DNA of 64,000 bases from positions 17,878,501 to 17,942,500 of the forward strand of contig CM073886.1 in assembly GCA_037176705.1 (NCBI GenBank). The letters are read 5' to 3'. Shown here in pieces: positions 11,905 through 24,125 of the stretch. Position numbers and translations under genes: made by a program. The notes beneath the pieces are model-generated. The model worked only from the letters and a program-made list of their open reading frames with translations. It searched no databases and was not told where the DNA came from. Each line of letters opens with the position of its first letter. Within the stretch, counting starts at the first letter, position 1. Source of the stretch: Molossus alvarezi. Taxonomy: Eukaryota; Chordata; Mammalia; Chiroptera; Molossidae.

Positions 11905-12015
11905 GGAGGGGTTACTAGATAACAGGCACTGTGCTAGGCTCCAAAAAGCAATTTCTCACCTACTCTTCACAACAATCATGGAGAAACTATCCCTTGCCGC
12001 CGCTTTGAGATGGCG
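11905..12015 (+). mobile_element. MIR fragment
   Basis: 'aacaggcactgtgctaggct' followed by 'ctcacctactcttcacaaca' is the 5' half of MIR. Confidence 0.6.
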
Positions 12016-12289
12016 TGAGTCTGGATTTTTATAACTTTCTTGAGCTCACACATTTGAGGTGGTAGCAGAGCCATTAACACCTGGACCGGGCTCTAGTTCC
12101 TAACCACACCTGTTTTGTTCCCTTTCAGAAATGACAGCTGCCACCCGTGGCTTTGGAAATGTACTGAGCCCAGCAGCTCCCCTGGGCTCTTACCTGCTCT
12201 GTTCCCACCCACCATGCTCCTGCCTTGAATTAATTTGTTATCAACCTCAGATTTCTGGACAGACGATGGGTGGAGGAAGCCCCCGGGGA

Positions 12290-12360
12290 CTCCCTTGAAA
12301 ATGCAGAATCTGATTCAGCGCCGTCTGGAGTGAGGCTTGAGGTCCTGCATTTCCTGTAAG
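12290..12360 (+). mobile_element. MER5-type hAT fragment
   Basis: 'aaaatgcagaatctgattcag' and 'gaggtcctgcatttc' resemble the middle of MER5A-like elements. Short and weak. Confidence 0.45.
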
Positions 12361-12494
12361 CACCAAGGCAATGTGGTGGCTGCCGGTCCCTGGGCCTTTC
12401 GGTGATGGCAAGATTCTGGGTCCCTCCAGAGCCTAGTCACTCTGCCTGCCTAACTGGCCTTGCTTTTCTTGGTGCTGTAGCTCATTACTCTTTA

Positions 12495-12690
12495 ATGCAG
12501 TGGTTAAGCAAATGGACCCTGAAGACAGCTGCTTTGATTCAAATCCCAGCCCTGCTCCTCACTTGCTAGGACGACAGTACCTGTTTTACTGGTTGTTCTG
12601 GCTTTAAGCAACGGAGGATAAATGAAGTGTTTAGAATGGCGTCTGGCACATGCTGAGGGCAAGGCACATGCTGGGTATTGTTACTTGCTC
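12495..12690 (-). mobile_element. MIR SINE remnant
   Basis: Antisense MIR order: 'gcagtggttaagcaaatgg', 'tttgattcaaatcccagccc', 'gaatggcgtctggcacatg'. Confidence 0.8.
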
Positions 12691-12699
12691 CATCGAAGC

Positions 12700-15500
12700 C
12701 CTTCGGCTTATCATTACAGAAACCCTTTGCTGCCTCCCTCAGCTCCTTTCCCAGCCTTTGGGATTTGTGCAGACCCTGCCCTTCACCCCCAGGTAATTCC
12801 CTGTTTCTGCTACATGAATTCTTTCACCACCTCTTCCAGGCAGCCCTCCTGATTAACCTTTCTCAGCCTAGTCCTCCCAGTTAGTCTTCTAAGAATGTCT
12901 ACCTCCCCATCTGGCTGCAAGAGTACATATTGAACTTTTTTGTAACTTTTGTGTGTGTTGATTTGGAAAACACATCTGGACAAGCTATTTGGATTGGGGG
13001 CAAGACCCAGGGGACTGTGAGTGAAAATAGAGCTGCTACTGAGCTACCTGCAGGCTTCTCCTTCCCCAGTCGGTTGGACAAGCTCAGACTCAGACTCAGG
13101 GGAGACGTGGCTGGGCTGAGAGATGTTTAGAGCCCCGTGGGCGGGGAGAGCAACCAGAGGAGAGGAGAAAAGAGACACAAAACAACTGCCATTTGGAGGA
13201 AAACTTGGGAGAAAGATCAGAGATTTTAAAAGGGAATTGTCGGAGAGTTCTGCTGCTATGAGCAACATTTTTCTCTTTCCCATCGACCCGTGCACGGTTC
13301 AGCAAAGTGTCCTTTTCCTGCTAGTGTTTTGTGGTGTTGGCTCTGTCCTGGGGGATGGTGATGAAGTGCCAGATGTGGTCTTAAGGTGGGCATGGCGGGG
13401 TCCAGCTGACACACTGAGCTCATCTACATGGAGGGGGACTCAGGTGTTAATACTTTGGAAAACTTCCCAGGTGACTCTGATGTATGGCTGAGGTTGGAGA
13501 CCTGCGCCCGTGCCCCACATTCCTGGTGCGGGCTGTCCATAGTGTTAAGTTCCCAGAGCAGCTTTCAGAAAAGGAGGTGGTCATGTTTCCGTGGTCATTA
13601 AGTTTCTTCACTGCAGGACTTATCAGCACCTTTAATATGCTGATGTTATACTTGACCATACAATCTTTTTGAGGAATATTTCTTAACATCACGTGGGTAC
13701 CACTTTCCACTGAAAAGTTCCACTGGAGACCCGTACATTGGTGGATTTGATGGTGACGATGACACTGGCAAAGGAGATAGTGATTTCGATTGTGATCATC
13801 TCATGACCCAGCAAAGACTCACAGGACCAGGAGGTAAAGGCTCAGCGCCGCCCTCCCCCCAGCCTGGGGACAGGCTGTCTTCCCTTCCAGGTGGCCCGGA
13901 CTGTCATTTCCAATTTGGGAAACAGTCTTACTTTGCATAAGTGATTGAATTAATTGCACTGGCGGTTTCTCTTAATCTATGAGATGCTGAGCAGGACTGG
14001 GACAGCTAATGGTGTTAGTTCTGATTTCCTCTCGATTGTTTCTGATCCCCAGCCACCGCCTTACCGCTCACCCTAATTGCAAGCCCCGTGCCGGGGAGCG
14101 TGGGTGTATGCGATGCCACGTTTCCCCTTTTCTGATGCGCTTGTATGGGTGTCAGGATGATCCCTCACGTGGAGGCTTCGCAGCATTCTGACTGCTGAAA
14201 GGGTCCCCCGAGATGCGAACTTGCTGAATGGGGTGTTGTGTCACTGAAGGGAATTTCTGGCTCAGGCACTGTTGTCTTTCCCTAGCCATTTAGTGTGACA
14301 TTTTTCATCCGCTCAGGCGGCAGGGACGCGATGGAAAGCTCAGCTCTGAAAACAAAAGGTGGTTCTTCTTGCTCCTCTTCGCACACCACGGTGGCCGGCC
14401 TGGCTCGCCCGCTCTTAGGCGGCCATTCTTCATGCTCCAGCAGCTCAGTAAGGATGGAGCAAGGAATCCACAGCCCAGAGGACCGACATCCTGCATTCTC
14501 CACCTCCCTTGGAGGAGCAGGTGATAGAAACCGCAGCCAAACATTCCTGATTCTACAGCCAAATGTTACCTCCTCTCTGGGGGCTCAGCTCGGAGCTGTG
14601 AATCTCAGAGCCTTGGCATTTTTCATCCCAGTCTGGGTGAGACTGGCAAAGGGGATTTGCTTTCTGGAAGTGGGACATTGTTCACACTGTCCGACTCGAG
14701 CAGACAGTTACATGGGGCCGACAGAGACAGGAGAGGCTGAGTGTTTTGGGGTTGTGTGCTCCTGGCGGCGGAGTTCCGAGTGTGCCTTCCAGGGATGCGT
14801 AATGAATGTTACATATTTAATGTGGAGTCAGAGCAGCAGCGTTATGGGTTACCTGGACCCTCAAAGCTCTGCAGGCTGAAAGCCCCTTGTGCAAAGAAGT
14901 GTGTCTGTAGCAAATCGCTGAGCATTTAAAGTTAAACAGACACACATACATGAAGTCGTTCTCATTGGCCTAGGAGGGCAGGGTTACACGTGCTAGTCAA
15001 CTCTGAGGTGCCAGCCCAACATTCAGACGCACAGAAGGATGGATGGATGGATGGATAACATCTCTTGCCTCTCCAGATCTGCTTTCTGTTCTTCTCTACC
15101 CTGACTGTGCCCTGGGAGGCTTCCCTGTATAGCCTATAGCACCAGGCTCCCTTGCCCACTGGCTGCTGATTGGATTTGAGCAATAGGGAGCCACAGCAGG
15201 TTATAGGGGGAGGGAGAAGTAGGCAGGACATGTATAGACCTTGCTTCCTCCAGTAGGCTGCTGCATTCCAAAACTAAGATCTCAGGCAACCCTCTCTGTC
15301 TGTATATAGGTTCAGAGATGGTGGTGGAGCCCATAATCCCAGAGCACTGTATTATCTCTTGGGGTTCCCCTGCCCACACCTTTGTAAATAGTTTCTTTAT
15401 GAAATTCCTCTCAAATTATCCTAATCTGAGTGTGCCACCTATTCCATCCTGGGACCCTGGTTCATAAAATGGATAAGATGTGGCTTATTCCACTACATTA
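12700..15500. other. unique sequence, no gene seen
   Basis: About 2.8 kb without a clear repeat apart from a short GGAT run near 15040. Frames such as 14295-14879 (+, 194 codons) read as low-complexity, chance-like protein without recognisable motif. A coding exon cannot be excluded by eye. Confidence 0.4.
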
Positions 15501-15516
15501 AAGTGGAGTCATTTTA

Positions 15517-15796
15517 TTTTATTTTATTTTATTTATTTTTTTATTTTATTTTTTTTATCCTCACCCGAGGACATTTTTCCATTTTTTGTTCAGGTAGAGT
15601 GGGAGGGAGAGAGAGGAACAGAGAGAGAGAGAAACATCGATGTGAAAGGAACACATCGAGTGGCTGCCACCCGCACAACCGACCAGGGCCGGGGACAAAC
15701 TGCAGCCGAGGTACACGCCCTTAGCGGGAACCGAACCCGGGTCTCTCAGGACTGCAGGCCGACGCTCTAACCGCTGAGCCAAACTGGCCAGGGCAT
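15517..15796 (-). mobile_element. Ves-type SINE with perfect 14-bp TSD
   Basis: Antisense copy with a long (ATTTT)n tail. It is flanked by the 14-base duplication 'gtggagtcatttta' at 15503-15516 and 15797-15810, without mismatch. That and the good fit to other copies make it one of the younger insertions here. Confidence 0.97.
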
Positions 15797-15924
15797 GTGG
15801 AGTCATTTTAAATGTCGCCTTTTGAGGGAGACCTCCTGACCCCTGTTATTCTTTATTATAGCATCTGTACTTCCTGTATGGGACTTGTCAAATCTTGGTG
15901 CTGTCATTGACTGGCTTGTCGGTG

Positions 15925-16040
15925 TATCAGCACAGAGAAGTTAAGTGACTTGTCCAAAGCCACACAGCTAGGAGAGGGTAGAGGTGCAATTTGAACCCAG
16001 GTTTCTAATTCCAAAGGCCTCTCTCCCAGAGCCACACCCG
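15925..16040 (+). mobile_element. MIR fragment
   Basis: 'gagaagttaagtgacttgtcc', 'agccacacagctaggag' and 'atttgaacccaggtttc' match the MIR 3' half. Confidence 0.8.
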
Positions 16041-16649
16041 GATCCCGAGCTGCAAGTGGGGTACTATTCTCTTAGAATCACTCCAGCCTTGTTCCCTGTG
16101 TTCCTGGTGGACAAGGAAAGCTTGAGTTCCCTGAGACGCTCCTGGAGCCTGACGTTGCCACCTCGTTTCCAGCAGGCGTTTTGCCCAGATGTGGAGGCAG
16201 AGAGTGGTTCTCATTGTTCCTGTTTCCCTCTCCCAGTCGTCCAGCCTGGCCCCCAGGAGGTCAGGAGCTTGACCCGTCTACAGGCCCTTCTTTCTCCAGC
16301 CCAGGCCTGTTGGGAACTGGGGCCACTCAGATACCCAGGCGGCAGGGGAGCTGTCTCAGGTTCACAGAGCCACTGTGGTCTGGGTTTCCCTTCAGTGGGA
16401 ACATACACAAGAAACCCCTGCCCTTCTCTGCAGAACCTAATGATACGCGTTGAAAACTTTAACCGCAGGTTGAAGCTGATGGCAGGGGGCAGTTTCTACT
16501 AATTTCCCTCAAAGGACCCAAGGAGGGTGAGATAAAAGCACGTGCATACCTGTTACGTGTCCAGAAACACCACCTCATCTGTACATCACGTATAGATGAA
16601 AGGCAACTCCTACGGTTTCGTTTCTCTAAAACACAGACACGTACAGAGA

Positions 16650-17530
16650 AGAAAACCAAGATATGTCTTATGATCCCATCACCTCCATGCCCTCTGATGA
16701 CATTAAGAATGTACCTGTTATACAGAAAGGTACAAATGCCCTATCTCCCCATCCCCCAGCCCAGCCTGTCCTATTTCCCTGTGGCTCCTGAATTCCTTCT
16801 AGAACAATCAGCTGCGGCTATGCTAGCGTGTGTATGAATACATAGCCTTGGACATTGACACCGAGGTGGTCACAGATACTGCACTTCTGTGGCTCGATCC
16901 TTTTCTTCTTGTATCTTGCAGCTTTGCTCAAGTCAGCACAAATAGTCCTGCTTCTTTTTTTTTTTTTCTTGCGATGACTGCATAATATGTCAGCATATGG
17001 ATGCACCTGATTTGTTTGATCTTGACAGGTTGTTTCCATCGATTTGCTCTTAGAAAAATATTTCTGTGAGCATCACTGTGCAGATCTCTTACCGTATTTT
17101 GCAAGGAAATCCCTGTAGAATGTATCCCTGACGGTGGGGCACCTCAGACAAAAGTGTGAGCACTTTATTTTCTTTTTTTCATTTATCTTCAGACAGAGCA
17201 GGAGGGGGAGAGGGGGGAAGAGAGAGAGAAACACCACTGTGAGAGAGACACATTGACTGGTTGCCACCCACACGACCCCAACTAGGGCCAGGCACAAACT
17301 GCAACCGAGGTATGTGCCCTTAGCGAAACTGAACCCAGGACTCTCTGGTCTGCAGGCTGATGCTCTAACTGCTGAGCAAAACTGGCCAGGGCAGTGTGAG
17401 CATTTTAAATTTCAGTAGCTATTGCTAAGTGACGTTTCATGATGGTTGTAGCTGCATACGCGATCTTATCGTTTAACATCAGTGCCTGGTACTCCATACA
17501 AGTAAGTCAATTCTAAAAATATTCAAATGC
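16650..17530 (-). mobile_element. old L1M 3' region, antisense, split by a SINE
   Basis: Traces such as 'aaatttcagtagctattgc' and 'aagtgacgtttcatgatgg' resemble the antisense end of ORF2 and 3' UTR of L1ME-like elements. The left part is weak. The SINE at 17168-17392 interrupts it. Confidence 0.45.
17168..17392 (-). mobile_element. Ves-type SINE with TSD
   Basis: Antisense copy ending 'gcaaaactggccagggc'. Flanks 'gtgtgagcacttta' and 'gtgtgagcatttta' differ by one base, a clear target-site duplication. Confidence 0.95.
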
Positions 17531-17537
17531 TCATCAG

Positions 17538-18058
17538 CTTATTTTGTTCATTATATTCCACAAATAAGTGAGATTATGTGATATTTGTCTTCCTCTGACT
17601 GGCTTATTTCTCTTAGCGTAATACTCTCGAGGTCCCTCCATGTCGTCTCAAAGGGTAAGAGATCTTTCTTTCTTACAGCTGCATAGTATTCCATTGTGTA
17701 CATGTACCACAGCTTTTTTATCCATTCATCTACTGATGGGCACTTGGGCTGTTTCTAGATCTTAGCTATTGTAAATAGTGCTACTATGAACATAGGGGTG
17801 CATATATTCTTTCTGATTGGTGTTCCAGGCTTCTTAGAATATATTTCTATGATGAACAGAATAGATCCAGGGAAGAGGTGTGTGGGGGGGAGGGGCAGGA
17901 AGTGATAAACCAAAGAACTGAATGCATATATGCATAACTAGTGGACACAGACAACAGTACGGTGAAGGTGGGGATGCGGGAGTGGGAGCATGGAGGAGGG
18001 TGTCAAAGGGGTAAAAGGAGGGATATCTATAATAAAAAAAATTGGTAAAGTAAAAAAT
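17538..18058 (+). mobile_element. L1 with 5' inversion (twin-priming type)
   Basis: The left part, 17538 to about 17845, is antisense end of ORF2: 'ttcattatattccacaaat', 'agatctttctttcttac', 'cttgggctgtttctag'. It closely matches 62960-63265. The right part, about 17850-18030, is L1 3' UTR in sense ('gcatatatgcataactagtgg' region, 'gacacagacaacag') and ends in an A-rich tail. An inverted 5' segment joined to a sense 3' segment is the usual product of twin priming. No TSD was identified. Confidence 0.85.
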
Positions 18059-18059
18059 A

Positions 18060-18514
18060 ACTACCCATGGCAGGGGGGGGCTATACAGGCAGCATTTTAT
18101 TTTATTACCAGCAACAACAACAACAAAATTCTAACACTCACTGCTGGAAGTGAAGGAGTTAGTTCTTCTTTATCTTTACATTCGCATTGGTCCACATGAC
18201 CACTTTTCACGTGGAGCTGGTTTTTCTCTTTACATCTGGCCCCCCCCGGAACTGGTGTTATCTGAGGCAGGATTGGGGTCTTCCCTTCAGCGCCCTCACT
18301 CAAACAGGAGCTACCTTACGGCTGGCGTCCATACGTGCTGGCTTGAGTCTCTCAACTGTTGGTTCCACAGGATGCTGCCACGGAAACACACGCTCACTCC
18401 CAAGGCTAGGATTATTCCCACCTGAGTGTGTCTTCTCCATCATGGCCATTTGCTGGGTCCTGGGAAGGGAAGAGACTGTGCACCTCACTTAGGCTAACAT
18501 TTCTCCGTCAGCCT
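18060..18514. other. unique sequence, no gene seen
   Basis: Contains a short (CAA)n run near 18112-18126. No repeat family or domain recognised. Confidence 0.4.
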
Positions 18515-18725
18515 TTGTAGTATGTTTCCCAGGCTGCCGTAACAAATTCACCACAGACGGGGTGGTTTAAATAACAAAAACGCATTTCTCACAGTTCTGG
18601 AGGCTGGAAGTCTGAGAGCAAAGTGTGGCAGGGTTGGTCCCTTCTGAGACCTCTTTCTGTAGATGGCCATCTTCTCCCTGTGTCCTCACATGGTCTTCCT
18701 CTGTATTATTGGTGTCCTCATCTTC

Positions 18726-18908
18726 TAGAGAGAGAGGGAGAGAAACATCGATGTGAGAGAGACACATCGATTGGTTGCCTCCCACACAACCCCAACCAGG
18801 GCCGGGGATTGAACCACAACTAAGGTACGTGCCCTTGACCGGAATGGAACCCATGACACTTTGGTTTGCAGGCCAACGCTCTCACCGCTGAGCCAACCTG
18901 GCCAGGGC
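18726..18908 (-). mobile_element. Ves-type SINE inside the MaLR LTR, tail lost
   Basis: Antisense head and body ('caaccagggccggggattg', 'ctgagccaacctggccagg'). The A-tail is missing at the left. Flanks 'catcttctag' and 'caatcttctc' may be a worn TSD. Confidence 0.88.
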
Positions 18909-18984
18909 CCAATCTTCTCTTCTTATAAGGATACCAGACATACTAGATTAGGGCCCACCCCAATGATCTCATTTTAACTTAATT

Positions 18985-19234
18985 TTTTTTTCTTTTTATC
19001 CTCACCTAAGGACACTTTTGCATTCATCTTCAGATAGAGCGAGAGGGAGAGAGGGAAGAAGAGAGAGAGAGAAACATCAATGTGAGAAAGACACATTGAG
19101 TGATTGCCACCTACACAACCCCAACTGGGCTGGGGACAAACTGCAACCGAGGTACATACCCTTAGCAGAAACTGAACCGGGTCTCTCTGGTCTGCAGGCT
19201 GACACTCTAACCGCTGAGCCAAACCAGCCGGGGC
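18985..19234 (-). mobile_element. Ves-type SINE inside the MaLR LTR, with TSD
   Basis: Full antisense copy with T run and 'atcctcacctaagg' tail motif. It is flanked by 'aacttaatt' at 18976-18984 and 19235-19243. Confidence 0.95.
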
Positions 19235-19344
19235 AACTTAATTATTTCTTTAAAGACTCTATTGCCAAATACAGTCACAGTCCCACATTCATGGGGCTAG
19301 GGTTTCAGTGGACACATTTTGGAGAGCACAACTCAGCTCACAAT

Positions 19345-20965
19345 ATCCATCCCCTTAGATAGTGATGACAGGGACCCTTGTCCCAGTAAGGATTCAACAT
19401 TAGCAACTTTCACTGTGGTGAGTCACATACAGACCCATGGGCCATCACCTTTCAACATCAGATGCCTTTTCCAGTCCCTTTCGGAGACCCAGGACTTAAA
19501 GACTCTTGGTGCAGGTGAGCCACGAAGGGTCTGGGGCAGGAGAGCTGGGGACTCCTATTTCTCAGGTGCCTGTGCCCAACACTCTTGCTTGCTGGCGGAG
19601 TCTGACACTCATTCTGCACTTGGAGGCACGGTGTTCGCCTCCTGGGCCGAGGAGAAGCTGGGCATGTGTGTGCTGGCTGTTCCTCCTGCCTCCTGGAGCC
19701 CAGCCAGGGCTGGCTGGTGAGGTGCGACTTCATGGGCGAAGCCCGTACAGGGAGAGAGCCAGGCTGCTGGCAAAAGTTGGTGCGTGAGCCAGAGCCAGGA
19801 AGGAAGACAAAGCAGGCACTTGGTTCCAGTCTGATTCCGCACGCTGACGCTGGGGATTGGAGGCAGTGCCTCCAGTTCTGTGTGGACACATTCTGAACCC
19901 ACACCCGGCCCGTGGAGAAAGAAAGCCTTGCTCAGTGAAGGGGTCCGTCAAGGATGCAGGGCAGAGCATGCGGGCAGTGGTACGACTCCCGCTCCTGAGT
20001 GGGCTGCACTGTGCTCCCAGCAGGCTGTCCCAGCACTGCCCCTCCGCGAGGCCTCTGGCGAAGGCTTCTCCTGGGAGCCAGCCGTGTCTTTGGGCTTAGT
20101 TTGCTCCTGGACAAGGGATGTTCTCCAGGTCCTGAAGGGCAAACAGTAAGGGGACAACCATTGTTTTCTGGAGACTGAATACCACGTATGGGTCAGAAGA
20201 CCCGTTTCCAATCCTTTGCTTTTGAATTTTCCCTGGGAAGTGACCCTGTAAGACAGATACAACCCATCATCTGTCATAGGTCAACGAAACTGGTCCCACC
20301 CCAGTGTCACGGAGTTCTAACCCCAGAAAGAGCCTGCATGTGATAGCCGTGCGTACAGCTTCCTGTCCATCGTCACGTCGGGAGGGGGTCCTTAAAGATT
20401 TACAAAGCTTGAATTGTGGGCGGTGATGCAAATATTCTCAGGGCCAGAGCTCAGAGTCCTTTATGACTTGGGTTCCGTAAAGGGATGTGGTCACCTTTTC
20501 TCCTGGAGTCATCTAGAAGCACCACAAGGTGCCACCAGGTGCTCCTGGCAGATGCCATTGGTCCTCCAGGACACACTCAGTCTCTGCTGACCTGGGACCT
20601 CCAGCCTTTCCCGAGTCTGGTTCCCAGTGGTCCTAGAGGAAGCCTTGCTTGATCCGGTAAGGCATGGCCCCCCACCCCCCCGCCGGCCCTGCTTTTAACA
20701 CCACGGAGTTGCCTTAGATTCCTGAGGCTCTTTCAGGTCTGACTGTCCAGTTCCACACTTCTCAGATCTCACCTTGCAGACTGACAGCGTCCTGTCCGCG
20801 TGGAGTCCTGGCTGTGAGGCTCCATGCTCTGGAGTGTGAAGTACAGTGAACCTCATGACCTCTACACATGCCCGTTTGTCTCCCATCAGGCTCCAGACAG
20901 GGTCAGAGCGAGAGAGGCCCTCCCGATCTGCCGACAGGGCAGAGGCTTGCGGAGTGAGTACATCT
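19345..20965. other. unique GC-rich sequence, no gene seen
   Basis: Overlapping open frames on both strands (for example 19458-19904 minus, 148 codons) are typical of GC-rich DNA and show no domain. No repeat recognised. Confidence 0.4.
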
Positions 20966-20969
20966 ACGA

Positions 20970-21300
20970 ACGAGCGAATCAGTTATCTATGGCTGTGCAA
21001 CAAATTACCCCACAGCTTTGCGGGCTGAAAACAACATCCCTGTACTGTGGCGCGGTTTCGGTGAGTCGAGTCGTGCGGTGGCTCAGTGGGTGATCTGCCT
21101 CGAGATCTCGTAACAGACTGCAACTGAGAAGCCAGAAGAGCTGCAGGCATCCCAAAGCTTCTGAGGACCCGCTTCTAAACCCACGCATGAGGCTGGTTGG
21201 ACTGAGAGCCTCAGGTCTTCACGGGCTGTTGGCTGGAAACACTCATTCCTCACCCCATGGCCTTTCCACAGGGCAGCTCACAGGGTACTGGCTCCCCTCA
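20970..21300 (-). mobile_element. old interspersed repeat, probably LTR-derived
   Basis: 'gttatctatggctgtgcaac', 'aaattaccccacagc', 'gggctgttggctggaaac' and 'cctttccacagggcagctc' match a common mammalian repeat seen also at 39835, 41390 and 45745. I cannot give its name with confidence; strand is provisional. Confidence 0.55.
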
Positions 21301-21499
21301 GGACACCCAGTAAGAGAGAGGACACCCACGGGAGAAGCAGCGTCCCCTGCTCTCTGTATTCCTTTCCAACGTCAGCCCGCACATACGTGGAGGGGACTAG
21401 GAAAGGGTGTGAATACCGGGAGGAGGAGATCACCGGGGACCACCTTGGAGGCTGCCTCCCACACTTAGAGTCCATGATGCTACACTTAGTAATAAAGAC

Positions 21500-21685
21500 A
21501 CTGTTACAAATATTAAACCCATGCCAAGTGTCAGGGACGTACGTGGGTTCTAAAATTTATTCGTCATTATGATTCAAAGAGAGAGAGACCACTGTACCCA
21601 TTTCACAGATGGAGAAATCGAGACTTACCAGGGTTAAGTAACTTGCCCAGGCAGTCGGACTCGAAGCCCTCAGTCCTCGTTCCCT
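21500..21685 (+). mobile_element. MIR SINE remnant
   Basis: 'cccatttcacagatggagaa' and 'ggttaagtaacttgcccag' are the MIR core; the 5' half is weaker. Confidence 0.75.
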
Positions 21686-21689
21686 TTGA

Positions 21690-23690
21690 ACTTCTTGAAG
21701 AAGTTTTCGTAGACGCTGTCAGGAACTTGCGCTTGTGCACCCTGCGTGGGAACACAAGAATGAGTGTGGACTGGGGACTGAGATCGAGTGTGTGCTCTAG
21801 TTCCTTCTCTGTCGCTTTGCACTGTGACCTTATTATCGTCTTGGACCTAGTGGTTTTCATCTGCAAAACAGAGGCGGGGAGAGCAGGTTATGGGACTGTT
21901 GTGAGCGCGGGAGAGGAGCACACGCAGACCCGCCGGCGGCTGGTGGGAGAGCCACCTGAGCTCGTCTCCCTTCTCCTTGCTTCCCGATAATGTATTCCAA
22001 TTCCGACAATTCTGTTTTCCCCCCCGAAGCACTTCCTCTGAGAATGGCTCTATTCCAGTCATTCTCCAAGTAATAACAGTTAAAACCCTATAAAAATGTT
22101 CTGCAGTACAAACCGCCTCCCCTCTTAAGGACCCAGGGATGGGACCCGACCGCAGGGCTGTCGGGGTGATGGAGGCTGACTTCGAGGGCCATCCAGGGTC
22201 ACCTGACTTCCCGGAACGCCGCTGATGGAGAGAACGCCGAGAGAGGGACACGGGGGGCCCGTGAAACTTCCCGTTCTTCCCCTGACCTCCAACCTGGGCG
22301 TCTTTTCTCCGGAGCAAGGGGAGAGGGGCCAGCGGGACCACTCCTGGCAGACGGTATTCAACTCCATCCCTGCTCAGAGTTAGCAGTGTTAAGTGTGGAC
22401 TCCCCGGCACGGACAGACGGGGAAGCTGGAGGGAAGGAGGTCTGGGCAGATGGCATCAGGTGCTTGGAATGTCCAACCTGTCAGGTCTTCTTGATGGGAG
22501 GAAATGATGCTGTCTCAGGGACGCATCTAGGGTGTCTATCTTCTAGGGTGTCTATCTTCTAGGGTGTCTATCTCCCCGGGTCCCTTTCTCCCTCCCCCGT
22601 CTCCCTCCCTCAGTCCACGTCTGTCTTTACTTGGATCAGTCCCAGGGGTAGAGAAGACCACTGATCAAGACGCAATGCCCTTCTCATTTCAGAGCACAAA
22701 GCAAGCATTGGTAAGACTCAAGTATTTCTTTCTCTTTTAACTTAAAGTTTTCTTTAATAGCTCCCAGGGATTTAAGGAGAAAATCCGTGATTTCTTTACT
22801 TGTCTTAAAATAGACCCAGCAAAGTCAGAACCCCCTTTATCTTGTCACCCTCATCTCCTTCTCTTCATCCTCAAACACTCTGGCCTCAGTGGAGAGTCAG
22901 GTCCCCCCAAAGGGCCTCCAGGCCTTGCACAGGCTCGTGATGCTCAGATTGCCTTTCCCCAGTTTCCCCAGGTCCCTTCACTGTGAGATTCCTACCCATT
23001 GTTCGGGGTTCAGCGTCTGTGTTCCCTAGGTCAGGCTCACATTGCACGCCAGGAAAGCTCCCTGTGTGTTCACCCCTGGAACCCACTGTTGTGTAAGTAC
23101 AGCTGCAATGATCTGTCTGCTGTCCCCCATTGGACGAAAGCCTCCTTGAGGGTAGGGAGAAGGACTGACTTATTCTCTACTGTTGCTTGTGTTCTTTGCA
23201 CAGCACCCAGGAAACAGAAAATGCTCATTTATGAAATATTTTAACGAGTGAGAGAATGATGTGAAAAGCAGGAGGGAGAAAGGAGCTGAACATGGTGTGA
23301 GGGTCATCTTGCAGGACCTGGCGGCACGGGTCAACTCTGGGCTGCTCTGGATCGTTAGGGAAACCGAAGGATGCGGTGGGCTTGGCCCCTCTCTCTCTCC
23401 TGGAGACTCAGGTCTAGGGGGGCGGGGGCTGGCCCTTTTCCAGGGAGGCCCAGTTTTCTGGGGAAATGGAGGCATGAGAACCCTCGTTACTATTCCTGGG
23501 GTTCTCTCGTTTGTCGAGACAATGGCGCGTGGAGTCTAATGAGCAGGACAAGGATAACAGTTATACTTCCAGCACGCTGGAGCTGCTGTCTGCCTTGCAG
23601 GTGAGGGATCTTTATCAAATCCCTCCTTATCTTTCATGTGCCACACCTTTGGTACACACATGATCGCCTTGAAATTAGGAGTGTTGGTGC
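21690..23690. other. unique sequence with a CpG-bearing part, no gene seen
   Basis: About 2 kb without clear interspersed repeat. The part 22120-22420 is noticeably CpG-bearing. A 187-codon minus frame (21847-22410) lies across it but shows no known domain. Confidence 0.4.
22529..22576. repeat. 16-bp tandem repeat, three copies
   Basis: The unit 'agggtgtctatcttct' occurs at 22529-22544 and 22545-22560 perfectly, and at 22561-22576 with changes only in its last four bases. Confidence 0.97.
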
Positions 23691-23698
23691 TGATCATG

Positions 23699-23918
23699 GG
23701 GGATTATGGGGATGGTGATGGTGGTGATAATGGTGACATTGATAATGAATGGATGATGGAGGGGAATGGTGACGATGGTGATGATGATGGTGATAATGAT
23801 AATGGAGGATGATGGTGATGAAACGATGATGATGACTGCGATGATGATGCTCATGACCGTGGGTGGTGTTTGTAATGACGGTGATCATGGAGGGCGGTGG
23901 TGGTGGTGATGATGTAAT
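23699..23918. repeat. degenerate GAT/GGT minisatellite
   Basis: About 220 bases of imperfect 'gatggtgat' and 'gataatg' units. On the minus strand it reads as a His-rich frame, which is an artefact of the repeat. Confidence 0.92.
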
Positions 23919-23989
23919 AGCTAAAACCCGAGGGCTGATGTACACACATGTACTCGGCCACACACTTCAAACATGCTATCTGATTTAGC

Positions 23990-24125
23990 CCGTGCAAGGA
24001 CATTTTCTGGTGGTGTTCATTTCAGGCATTATTTGCATTTTCCCAAGTGAGGACACCACAGTTCAGAGGGTCACTTAGCTTTCCTGAAGTCACACTAGGT
24101 GGCGGAGCCAGGCCTCATCACCAGC
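23990..24125 (+). mobile_element. MIR fragment
   Basis: 'gaggacaccacagttcagagg' then 'gaagtcacactaggtggcgg' and 'agccaggcctcatc' follow the MIR order; diverged. Confidence 0.6.

Larger units (their letters stand above)
18517..19343 (-). mobile_element. MaLR (MLT1-type) solo LTR hosting two SINEs
   Basis: Antisense LTR in three pieces: 18517-18725 ('cccaggctgccgtaacaa', 'tctcacagttctggaggctg'), 18909-18984 ('cttcttataaggataccag', 'tagggcccacccc') and 19235-19343 ('ccaaatacagtcacagtccc'). Same family as 39102 and 58366. No internal provirus sequence is seen, so it is a solo LTR. Confidence 0.8.

Noticed and set aside
22120..22420. CpG island promoter
   Set aside because: CpG is raised but patchy, and no first exon, TATA or initiator context could be supported by eye.
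23694..23963. His-rich minus-strand frame, possible metal-binding protein
   Set aside because: Direct translation of the GAT/GGT minisatellite.
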